Below are positions 35,348-42,722 of a stretch of 64,000 bases of DNA, piece by piece; the stretch's first letter is position 1; every line of letters starts with the position of its first letter. Source of the stretch: Fischerella sp. CENA71 (GTDB lineage: Bacteria > Cyanobacteriota > Cyanobacteriia > Cyanobacteriales > Nostocaceae); the NCBI GenBank assembly GCA_024239075.1, contig JANBVI010000004.1, forward strand, positions 1-64,000, given 5' to 3'. The position numbers and the translations under genes were made by a program. The notes beneath the pieces are model-generated. The model worked only from the letters and a program-made list of their open reading frames with translations. It had not been told where the DNA came from and made no database searches.

Positions 35348-36046
35348 TTACTTATAAACTGCTACCGAATCTTGAGCCTCGCGGTACAATCCCTTGGCAA
35401 TACGGAACATTTCTTGACCTGTGTGCAAATAACTTTCATCGTAATTCAAGGGAAAATATTCCAATTCATCTAGCCCATCACTAATTTGATTGAGGCAATA
35501 ATAAAGATTAGCCGCTACTCTTGCTAAACTAGGTGGATTAGGTAGGGAACGGAAAGAAATTTGTGCCTGTTTCAGGTCTTCTCGGCAATTTTCTAAGTAT
35601 TCCTGAAAATCTTCTAAAAGCTCATCATCAAAAGGATCAGCTGATAGTTTTTCAATTTGTGTTTTCAAAGAATAAAGAATGACATACGCTAGGCGACTAG
35701 TTGGTTGATAAACCTGACGTAGCCATTCTTCAATCTGATCATCAATATCTCTTCCTGTTTGTCTTTTGGTTTGATATTGTTGCCCAGCAGCAGTGCTACG
35801 CTGTTGTCTGCTACTGGGTTGCTGCTTCAGTTTGTGATAATTCCGTCGATCATAACTTTGGCGATTTTCAGCATCACCCAAAACTTCATATGCCGCATTA
35901 ATACGGATGATTTCCTCGCTATCTGCCGTTTCTTGATTACTATCAGGATGATATTGCTTAACCAAGCGGCGGTAAGCTTGCTTAATCTCTGCTTGGCTAG
36001 CGTTAGGACTTACTTTAAGAGTTTCGTAGTGGTTATGATTTACCAT
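35348..36046 (-). CDS. DnaJ-domain protein
   Basis: A 232-residue J-domain protein. Residues 1-65 are the J domain (HYETLKVSPNASQAEIKQAY ... QYHPDSNQE ... YEVLGD) with the HPD motif that stimulates the Hsp70 ATPase. The rest has a Gln/Arg-rich linker (about 75-105) and a helical C-terminal domain (about 115-225) with WLRQVYQP and NCREDLKQAQISF, without Gly/Phe or zinc-finger regions, so it is a type III J protein. An ATG 12 nt upstream also fits; ATG 36046 (MVNHNHYETLKV) is preferred. The client or role is unknown. Confidence 0.85.
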   Translation of the reverse strand: MVNHNHYETLKVSPNASQAEIKQAYRRLVKQYHPDSNQETADSEEIIRINAAYEVLGDAENRQSYDRRNYHKLKQQPSSRQQRSTAAGQQYQTKRQTGRDIDDQIEEWLRQVYQPTSRLAYVILYSLKTQIEKLSADPFDDELLEDFQEYLENCREDLKQAQISFRSLPNPPSLARVAANLYYCLNQISDGLDELEYFPLNYDESYLHTGQEMFRIAKGLYREAQDSVAVYK

Positions 36047-36156
36047 TGTAGAGAACATCCTGAAAGCCCCGTCACTAGATAGCGCGGGGATGAAAGGTAG
36101 GTGAAAACTTGAGCTTACCTGCCTTCAAGATTTTAACAGTTTGGTCAAGTTCTCAT

Positions 36157-37116
36157 TTAACTGTTGCCGACTCTGGCTTCTACCAAGTCTTGAAATAATG
36201 GTGTACTTAGATACCTTTCCCCAAAACTGGGCTGAATCATCACAATTAAGCGTCCCTCGTTTTCTGGACGTTGGGCGACACGAATTGCTGCACACAAAGC
36301 CGCACCACTAGAAATACCAGATAGTAACCCTTCTTCTCTAGCTAAACGCCGTCCATAGGCGATCGCTTCGTCATCAGTGACAGTAATAATTTCGTCAATT
36401 AAATCTACCTTCAGTACTTGAGGCACAAATCCTGCACCAATCCCCTGAATTTTGTGCGCTCCGGGTTTTCCTCCTGATAAAACTGGACTGTTGGCTGGTT
36501 CAACTGCGATCGCTTTCAGGCTGGGTTTGCGTGCTTTGATCACCTCTGCTACACCCGTAATCGTACCACCAGTACCGATGCCGGCTATAACTATGTCTAC
36601 TTTACCTTCAGTATCTTCCCAGATTTCCTCTGCCGTTGTTACTCTGTGAATTTGCGGATTTGCAGGGTTACGAAATTGCTGCAACATGTACGCATTGGGC
36701 AGTTTGTCAACAATCTCTTGTGCTTGCCGAATCGCCCCACTCATACCTTCAATTCCTGGCGTGAGTTCAAGTTCTGCACCATAAGCCCGCAACATCGCCC
36801 GTCGTTCAGCACTCATTGTCTCTGGCATTGTTAAAATCAATCGATAACCTTTAGCTGCTGCTACCATTGCTAAGGCTATCCCCGTATTGCCAGAAGTGGG
36901 TTCTACTAATATGGTCTTACCAGGAGTAATCAATCCTTCTTCTTCAGCAGCATTAATCATACTGATTCCAATTCGGTCTTTCACCGATGCCGCTGGATTC
37001 ATACTTTCCAATTTCACGACAATCTTGGCTACGCAGCCTTCTGCTTGAGGAATACGGTTGAGCTGTACTAAAGGTGTACGCCCGATGAGTTCTGTGATAT
37101 TACGAGCAATTCGCAT
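36157..37116 (-). CDS. cysK: Cysteine synthase A (O-acetylserine sulfhydrylase)
   Basis: A 319-residue PLP enzyme making cysteine from O-acetylserine and sulfide. The PLP lysine is in the motif [11 protein letters not shown] near residue 47; the substrate loop is [12 protein letters not shown] near 70 and the phosphate-binding [10 protein letters not shown] near 179; SGISSGAAL near 267 is also typical. Length and order fit CysK rather than CysM. The ATG at 37116 begins [17 protein letters not shown]. The Rrf2 regulator gene lies 146 bp upstream in the same direction, an arrangement reminiscent of CymR-type control of cysteine synthesis. This enzyme could also supply cysteine for sulfur donation to the Dnd system, a general inference. 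Confidence 0.95.
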   Translation of the reverse strand: MRIARNITELIGRTPLVQLNRIPQAEGCVAKIVVKLESMNPAASVKDRIGISMINAAEEEGLITPGKTILVEPTSGNTGIALAMVAAAKGYRLILTMPETMSAERRAMLRAYGAELELTPGIEGMSGAIRQAQEIVDKLPNAYMLQQFRNPANPQIHRVTTAEEIWEDTEGKVDIVIAGIGTGGTITGVAEVIKARKPSLKAIAVEPANSPVLSGGKPGAHKIQGIGAGFVPQVLKVDLIDEIITVTDDEAIAYGRRLAREEGLLSGISSGAALCAAIRVAQRPENEGRLIVMIQPSFGERYLSTPLFQDLVEARVGNS

Positions 37117-37262
37117 TAGTTTATTTTTCCTCGGTCATTCGATTTTTGGATGCGTGGATTTTGGATTGACCCCACAGATTTTTCTGGGGGTTTATAGCAT
37201 CAAATAATTTCGGTCAATGGTCAATTGTCATTAATCGTTAGCACAAAACAAATGACAAATGA

Positions 37263-37700
37263 CTAAATGTAATACATGATATTCAACTGCCGTCGTGAAT
37301 CGCGTTTTTCACAGAGGTCGGCAAGTGTGTATTTATGTAAAACTGAGTTTGCTGCCTGACGCGCTTCTTGCCAAATTTCTTCTACAACAGCACCATCTAC
37401 AGTTTTGGGCTTATCTTCTTCATGTGTCTGCACCTTATCTATACCTTCTACACATCCCAAAACTTCAAAAAGCGTGATTTTCCAAGGTTCTCGTGCCAAC
37501 AAGTAACCACCTTTTGATCCTCGTTGGCTTTTGATTAGACCCCCACGCCTCAAGATAGCTAGCAATTGTTCTAGATAGCGGTCAGGTATATTTTGTTGTG
37601 CTGCAATTTGACGAATTTGCAGCGGTTCTCCACTTTGATAACGAATTGCTAATTCTAACAAAGCAAGAATTGCGTATTCTGATTTACACGATAGTTCCAC
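37263..37700 (-). CDS. Rrf2-family transcriptional regulator
   Basis: A 145-residue winged-helix regulator of the Rrf2 family. The N-terminus MELSCKSEYAILALLELAIR and the recognition part IAAQQNIPDRYLEQLLAILR ... GLIKSQRGSKGGYLLAR are canonical. It lacks the three clustered cysteines (IscR C92/C98/C104 equivalents) that bind Fe-S in IscR and NsrR; the only Cys in that region is in LGCVEGI, so it resembles the cluster-free CymR type, which in Bacillus represses sulfur genes in complex with CysK. Start codon GTG 37700. It is directly upstream of cysK, so autoregulation and control of cysK are plausible. Confidence 0.88.
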   Translation of the reverse strand: MELSCKSEYAILALLELAIRYQSGEPLQIRQIAAQQNIPDRYLEQLLAILRRGGLIKSQRGSKGGYLLAREPWKITLFEVLGCVEGIDKVQTHEEDKPKTVDGAVVEEIWQEARQAANSVLHKYTLADLCEKRDSRRQLNIMYYI

Positions 37701-37784
37701 AGCTAAGAATGTGAAAGAAATGATCCCTTTACTTTTTTAGTATACTCCGGTTCTCCACTGGGGTTTGTTATTTTTATAATTAAA

Positions 37785-37813
37785 AACATAAAAAACCCCG
37801 CCCAAAAGCGGGG
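37785..37813 (-). terminator. Rho-independent terminator of the porin gene
   Basis: On the minus strand CCCCGC and GCGGGG flank a TTTTGG loop and are followed by TTTTTTATGTTTTT. It lies about 85 bp after the porin stop codon, on the correct strand. Confidence 0.85.
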
Positions 37814-37896
37814 AAGACATTTTTGCTATTGTTGATTGCTTATTGATTAGTGGAAAAAACTACCAATCAACTAGCAACTATTAACCAACAACTAAA

Positions 37897-39684
37897 CTAG
37901 AATGTGAAGGTTGTTCTGAGTGTACCGATAATCGCGTCATCATTGTTGCTATTTTGACCAGGAGAAGTTACCCAGATCACACCAGGAGTGACAGAGATAT
38001 TGTCGCTGACTTGATATTTGTAGAAGCCTTCAAAGTGGTATGGTACATCACCATCATCCACACCTGCGACTCTATTGAGAGAATAGGGTTCAGCACCAGC
38101 CAAAATACCCAACACGTTACCTTTCTTACCAAGGTCTGGGAAGGCTACTCCTAAAGCGTAGCTCCAAGCTTCAAAGTCATCACCGGTTCCGCCACCAGTG
38201 ACATCATGGTAAGAAACAAAGCCACTTACCGAGAATTTGTCGCTTGGTCTAAAGGCTGCTGATAAGCCGTAGGAATTACTGGAAGATCCATCTGTTGTAC
38301 TCAAGGTATTGGCTTGAGCAGTACCTACTACAGAGCTATTTACAGAACCCGCATCAAACAGAGAACTGCCTGCACCATGATAGCCGTGAACATAAGTTGC
38401 GGCTAATGCCAAGCGATCGCCTAAATTAAAGTTCAGTTGTCCGAGAGCAGCATAGTTACCGTCGAATATACCTGAACCATTGGTGGGATTACTAGCTTCA
38501 GATCCCAAGTAACCGACTGTGACTGAAGTTGGTAGAAGGAAACTGCGCTTGTTGCCAAAACCGAAGTTTACTGCTGCACCAGCGCCACCACCAATACGGA
38601 AAATGGGGTTTTCCGAAGCAAAGGTAGACAATGCGCCATTACCACCGTCGTAGTCTTCAAAGTAAGGGTTAACGGTAGCAGCAACATCACTCCAAATACC
38701 ACCAGTCGCGGCAACATAAACTCTGGCATTATCACCAACTGGGAAGTAGTACGCCAACCAATCTATATCGACGTCGTTGTTACCAGTGTTACCGATGTTA
38801 AAGGTTTGTAGACCTTCAGCACCACCGTTACTACCGATATTTAATCTTTGAGCATTACCAGCAGCAAGACGGGTGTGTAACAAGTCCCTACCAGTGAAAC
38901 TGGTTTGCAAGTCTAAACGAACCCTGTCTTGGAAGACGGTGTTGTTGTTATCGTTGTCACCAAAAGAATCAGTAAGAGCAAAGATTGCTTCACCAACTAA
39001 CTTGGTTGTGGTTGAGAACTGGTTAGCTTCCAACTCAGCTGTACGTGCTTCTAATGCATCCACACGACCGCGTAGAGTTGCTAGTTCTGCGGAAAATTCT
39101 TCTTGTAAGCGCTGTAGGGTGGCCAAATCTTCTTTAGTGACCAAATCAGCTGTAGCTGTAGCAATTAATTCATTGACCCGATCCAAACAAGCGTTCAAAC
39201 CTGCGGCAAATTCATAGCGGGTCATGGGACGGTTGCCGCGATAAGTGCCGTTGGGATAACCTGCAATACACCCATAGCGCTCAACCAAGGACTGAAGTGC
39301 TTGGAATGCCCAGTCAGTTGGTTGTACGTCGGAGAACTGAGAAACCGATGTTACCTGGGATTGGGAATTAGCAACTTTCCCTTCGCTCCCATATTGGTTA
39401 ACTTGGTCTAGGACGTTAACTTCTGTTTGCTGTACTTGCTGTACTTGAGCTAGCTGTGGTATCTGTGTTTGTTGTTGTACCTGAGCTAAGATATCTGACT
39501 GGTCGGTTGTTTGCGTTTGTACAACAGAAGCAGAATTATTTTGTTGTTGATTTGTAGATAAATCTGCTTTGACTACTTCAGAGGTAGCGCTATTTGGGGC
39601 TGCGATCGCAGTTGTTGAAACCAGCAATGCGGCTCCTAAAACTGCTGGACTTACCACTAATGATTTCCACAAGATATTAGACAT
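37897..39684 (-). CDS. SLH-domain outer-membrane porin (OprB-type, iron uptake porin family)
   Basis: A 595-residue outer-membrane protein. A signal peptide is visible (WKSLVVSPAVLGAALLVSTT to about residue 30), then a Gln-rich linker, one SLH domain (about 115-175: FSDVQPTDWAFQALQSLVER ... CIAGYPNGTYRGNRPMTRYE) that binds pyruvylated cell-wall polymer, a coiled-coil (about 190-225), and a C-terminal beta-barrel of about 360 residues ending in TLRTTFTF with a terminal Phe as in porins. Cyanobacterial members carry inorganic ions and iron. An AGGAGA ribosome binding site supports ATG 39684 rather than an open-frame extension 11 codons earlier. Confidence 0.93.
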   Translation of the reverse strand: MSNILWKSLVVSPAVLGAALLVSTTAIAAPNSATSEVVKADLSTNQQQNNSASVVQTQTTDQSDILAQVQQQTQIPQLAQVQQVQQTEVNVLDQVNQYGSEGKVANSQSQVTSVSQFSDVQPTDWAFQALQSLVERYGCIAGYPNGTYRGNRPMTRYEFAAGLNACLDRVNELIATATADLVTKEDLATLQRLQEEFSAELATLRGRVDALEARTAELEANQFSTTTKLVGEAIFALTDSFGDNDNNNTVFQDRVRLDLQTSFTGRDLLHTRLAAGNAQRLNIGSNGGAEGLQTFNIGNTGNNDVDIDWLAYYFPVGDNARVYVAATGGIWSDVAATVNPYFEDYDGGNGALSTFASENPIFRIGGGAGAAVNFGFGNKRSFLLPTSVTVGYLGSEASNPTNGSGIFDGNYAALGQLNFNLGDRLALAATYVHGYHGAGSSLFDAGSVNSSVVGTAQANTLSTTDGSSSNSYGLSAAFRPSDKFSVSGFVSYHDVTGGGTGDDFEAWSYALGVAFPDLGKKGNVLGILAGAEPYSLNRVAGVDDGDVPYHFEGFYKYQVSDNISVTPGVIWVTSPGQNSNNDDAIIGTLRTTFTF

Positions 39685-40076
39685 TTTCCTATTCTCCTCA
39701 CACCTCGTTCTAAACATTTAATTTGCTGCAACTATTGCCATATATGCAACTTCTCGTTAAACCTGTGGATGAGGCGTACTGCCCCAAAGACAATTTTAGT
39801 TTTTGCCAAGCTAAACAGTAAATTAAATTCCCTACAGATAACTTTTATGTGATTAACCTATGCAAAAACATATCTTTATAGATTGTCATTATAAAACATC
39901 TGAGTCAGAAGACAATACGTGAGAGTTCGCATATACAACTGTCACATTTGCCTCGCTTTTTCTTGAAATTTCAAGCATGATTTGTCATTTCTCTTGTCAG
40001 AGCGATCGCCTCCTACAAAACCATACTCAGAGTATATTTTTTGTAATTTCTCCTTCGAGCTACTAAGAGTTATTAC
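39685..40076. other. Upstream region of the porin gene
   Basis: This 392-bp gap contains the leftward promoter and 5'-UTR of the porin. It is AT-rich, with one HIP1 site near 40004. No distinct hairpin, terminator or gene was noticed. Its right edge abuts the stop of the dehydratase gene, which is transcribed in the same direction. Confidence 0.5.
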
Positions 40077-40358
40077 TTAACTTATTTGAGAAATTTCCTT
40101 GGCTAATTCAAAATCTTTCTGCGTTAAACCACCTGCATCATGAGTCGTTAGTGTGATTCTAACTTTGTTATAAGAAATCTCTATATCTGGATGATGCCCT
40201 GTTGACTCGGCGGGTTCAACAAGTTTATTTACAAACTCCATTGCCTGTAAAAAATCTTTAAACTGCCGTTGAGACTGTAACTTTGACCCCTCTACTGTCC
40301 AGCCTGAGAGGTTGCTTGCCAAATCTTGAACTTCTGCCTCTTTAAGTAATTGTGCCAT
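40077..40358 (-). CDS. phhB: Pterin-4a-carbinolamine dehydratase
   Basis: A 93-residue protein of the PCD/DCoH family, which dehydrates 4a-hydroxytetrahydropterins. Family motif: EFVNKLVEPAESTGHHPDIE, with the catalytic histidine pair at TGHHPD, followed by YNKVRITLTTHDAGGLTQKD containing the third histidine. In cyanobacteria without an obvious aromatic hydroxylase, relatives have been proposed to act in other pterin or carboxysome-related roles; which applies here is unknown. ATG 40370 is an alternative start (four residues longer). It lies downstream of the structured element at 40877-41165 on the same strand. Confidence 0.92.
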   Translation of the reverse strand: MAQLLKEAEVQDLASNLSGWTVEGSKLQSQRQFKDFLQAMEFVNKLVEPAESTGHHPDIEISYNKVRITLTTHDAGGLTQKDFELAKEISQIS

Positions 40359-40881
40359 ATCATCATCCAAATTTAATTTAGTTAGTGATATTTTGCATTT
40401 GATGAGGCTGATAACAGTAACCCCTGCTCTAACTTTAATGCTTTTAGCAAGTCATAAACTTTTGTTTATTATGACTTAGCAAGGCAAAAATAGCAGGCAT
40501 TAGCTAAGTTAACTATTGACTTTTTAGTTACCTCTGCTAAAAGTTAGATGATTTTTAATTTACTTATGATGAAGTATTTAGCTTTACTTCACTATATAAA
40601 CTCAGGACGCAGTTGATTGAGTACGGTTCCCATGATTTGACACCCATTTATAGTTTTTTATAATTATTTTAAATTTAAGCTTAGGTAAAACTTATACTTC
40701 AATCTACTTACCGTAAATCAGCAGAAGATTGAGTTGACTGCCTGTTTACGTTAGGCTTCGAGGCGGCTAAAAAATATTTGTTCTAGATGTCTAAATCTAC
40801 TCAATATCAAACTGGCTGAATCTTTTGCAACAATGTTTAGGCACTGAATCTATATATACATACTTAACATATAAATAAAAA

Positions 40882-40924
40882 CTATCCGCTCTTACTTTAG
40901 ATCGGGTGATCTAGGTAAGAGCGG
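40882..40924 (-). terminator. Terminator of the candidate small RNA
   Basis: CCGCTCTTAC (40886-40895) pairs with GTAAGAGCGG (40915-40924), extended inside by TAGATC/GATCTA around a four-base loop. On the minus strand it is followed by ATAG and five T residues. Confidence 0.75.
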
Positions 40925-41026
40925 TTTAGTTGGGTCTTCAGGTTGCAACCTAACTGCCGGATGGAACTCCAAATCAGCTTTGCTGCTTGAGGTAAACTAG
41001 TCTCTCAATAAGACTAAAGCTGACTT

Positions 41027-41098
41027 TTAGAGAACAGCTCCGGCACACAGCCGGCTTCCTGCAACCTGATGACCCATGCATTTACTACTATCTGTCAT
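41027..41098 (-). CDS. Candidate 23-codon ORF inside the structured RNA
   Basis: A perfect AAGGAGG (41107-41113) lies 8 nt before ATG 41098, and the frame runs 23 codons to TAA at 41027. The peptide begins MTDSSKCMGHQV, has two cysteines and ends hydrophobic. Codons 8-13 lie in one arm of the main helix (41060-41075), so translation would open that helix, as in leader-peptide attenuators. The strong ribosome binding site is the main evidence; conservation is untested. Confidence 0.45.
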   Translation of the reverse strand: MTDSSKCMGHQVAGSRLCAGAVL

Positions 41099-41213
41099 GG
41101 GCATCACCTCCTTGTTGCCTGAGCGGTCTTACTTTCAAAAAGGCAGAGCTAGTAGCTCTGGGTTGTTTACAACTATATATAAAATATAGCACAAAGTTTA
41201 ATCATTGCTGCGA

Positions 41214-41780
41214 TTAAAGATGTTTTTTGTCACCCAAAAGGAAATCGCGAACTAGGAAAAAGCTGGAAATCGATTTAGCATCTATAGGTTCACCTTGTAG
41301 AATTGCTTTTTCCAATTCTTCTGGAGTTAGTAAAACTGTTTCGATATCCTCGTCTTGTTCCTGTGCTGGTGGTGTTTCGAGTTTTTCTAAATCTTGAGCT
41401 AAATAAGCGTAAATAATTTCATCAGAATAACCTGGAGCCAGAAAAAATTCTCCTAATGTTTGCCACTTATGAGCGCGATAGCCTGTTTCTTCTTCTATTT
41501 CCCGCTTCACTGTATCCAAAGGGTCTTCATTTATTTCTACAGTTCCCGCCGGAAATTCCAACAATCTTCCCCCAACTGCAAAACGGTACTGACGTACGAG
41601 AACGAGTTTACCCTCTGAGGTTATGGGTACAGCTAAAGCACCTCCAGGGTGACGAATGCACTCCCATTCTCCTTCTGATTTGTTAGGCAAACGTAGGCGA
41701 TTGACCTCAAAATTGAACTTGCGTCCTCTGTAAAACAGACATTGTTTTAGTAGCTGGGGTAATTCTCTACCTAATGGCAT
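41214..41780 (-). CDS. NUDIX hydrolase (ADP-ribose pyrophosphatase type)
   Basis: A 188-residue NUDIX hydrolase. The Nudix box G-x5-E-x7-REIEEETG is present (GTVEINEDPLDTVKREIEEE near 79-98), with the upstream strand VLVRQYRFAVGGRLLEFPAG typical of the ADP-ribose pyrophosphatase subfamily; FFLAPGYSDEIIYAYLAQDL near 113 is also characteristic. Products would be AMP and ribose-5-phosphate if the substrate is ADP-ribose; the exact substrate is inferred from the family. ATG 41780 is chosen. The candidate RNA element begins just after its stop codon. Confidence 0.92.
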   Translation of the reverse strand: MPLGRELPQLLKQCLFYRGRKFNFEVNRLRLPNKSEGEWECIRHPGGALAVPITSEGKLVLVRQYRFAVGGRLLEFPAGTVEINEDPLDTVKREIEEETGYRAHKWQTLGEFFLAPGYSDEIIYAYLAQDLEKLETPPAQEQDEDIETVLLTPEELEKAILQGEPIDAKSISSFFLVRDFLLGDKKHL

Positions 41781-41974
41781 AATTAAAGTTTTTGAGTCTA
41801 AGAATCACTAGAAAAAGGATTTATGGCTTTTAGGGTGTAAGGGAAATCATAAATTAATATCAATTCCTACACACTGATATTGTCATAAAACCCTTACTGG
41901 ATAGCACGGAAGCCCAACGTCTTTAGATTTGGGTCGCTTGACTTAATCCACACCAATCTTTTCTTAGTGTAATA

Positions 41975-42523
41975 TCATACATTCGTAAGTAAATGTACTT
42001 CAGAACAGTCTATGTCTTTAGACAATTCCAAAATTGAGCGTTCGGAAACCGGATCTACCCAATTTGGAGCAATTTCTGATAACGGAACTAGGACAAAAGC
42101 ACGTTCCCGCATTCTAGGATGGGGTATTTGAAGTTTTGGCGTATTCAAAATTAAGTCATCATATAACAACACATCCAAATCCAATGTACGAGGACCCCAA
42201 CGCTCTTTCCGGAGACGTCCAAATTTTGTTTCTATTTCTAGCAAACTTGTCAATAATAAATATGGTGAAATTTTAACCTGGAGAACTACACAACCATTCA
42301 AATAATCTGGTTGTGGTGGTCCTATAGCTTTAGTTTGGTACCAACTGGATCTCGCTTCTAGAATAATACCTGGTATTTGCACCAAATTTTCTATAGCCGT
42401 TTCTAAAATTGTGTAGGAATCTCCAAGATTACTACCTAGAGCAACTGCAACACGCTTCCAGTCATCTGTATTGGCATTCTTTATTATCTCTGTCTGGGGT
42501 TTGCTGTGTGCAAATATTTTCAA
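41975..42523 (-). CDS. folK: HPPK, 2-amino-4-hydroxy-6-hydroxymethyldihydropteridine diphosphokinase
   Basis: A 182-residue folate-pathway enzyme that transfers pyrophosphate from ATP to 6-hydroxymethyl-7,8-dihydropterin. Signature: VAVALGSNLGDSYTILETAI near residue 26, the pterin-binding part PDYLNGCVVL near 75, and the Mg-binding RWGPRTLDLDVLLYDD near 112, followed by IPHPRMRERAFVLVPL. No ATG lies upstream of the GSNLGD motif, so the start is TTG 42523 or another non-ATG codon; the first 22 residues are uncertain. It is convergent with none and divergent from the PBP gene 200 bp away. Confidence 0.92.
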   Translation of the reverse strand: MKIFAHSKPQTEIIKNANTDDWKRVAVALGSNLGDSYTILETAIENLVQIPGIILEARSSWYQTKAIGPPQPDYLNGCVVLQVKISPYLLLTSLLEIETKFGRLRKERWGPRTLDLDVLLYDDLILNTPKLQIPHPRMRERAFVLVPLSEIAPNWVDPVSERSILELSKDIDCSEVHLLTNV

Positions 42524-42722
42524 CGCTTTTGCAACTCCAAATATTACTGGATATAAAGTATAAAATTTTGCAAAATTATTTATATTAATTTCAAAAAATT
42601 AATTTGTTATATAGTGAATTAAGCTAATAATTTATTAGGATACTGTACAAACACAAACGTTGTGTATCAATCTGAAAATTTAATGGTGGTTAGGTTGGAA
42701 CTACTGGAAGTGAGGAGCTGAC

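Larger units (their letters stand above)
40877..41165 (-). ncRNA. Candidate structured small RNA, unidentified family
   Basis: Nested complementary segments (plus-strand coordinates) fold into one long rod: 40932-40947 with 41060-41075 (16 positions, one mismatch), 40955-40961 with 41039-41045, 40974-40981 with 41016-41023, and 40999-41003 with 41011-41015. On the minus strand it ends in a 10+6-bp hairpin followed by ATAGTTTTTATT, a Rho-independent terminator. A hairpin CAGAGCT/AGCTCTG (41144-41160) would sit at the 5' end, and an AT-rich TATATT-like promoter lies upstream near 41172-41191. It does not match RNase P, tmRNA or SRP RNA; 6S RNA cannot be excluded. The strand choice rests on the terminator. 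Confidence 0.6.
40359..41213. other. Long gene-free region with a structured RNA-like element
   Basis: An 855-bp gap, unusual for its size. The left part (40359-40876) is AT-rich with no gene seen. The right part contains a nested-helix element with its own terminator and a 23-codon ORF, described separately. Confidence 0.65.

Noticed and set aside
40877-41165. RNase P RNA, tmRNA or SRP RNA
   Set aside because: None of the conserved signatures of these RNAs (for example the P4 region of RNase P, the tRNA-like ends of tmRNA, the SRP Alu/S domain GGAAGGAAGCAGC core) could be found.
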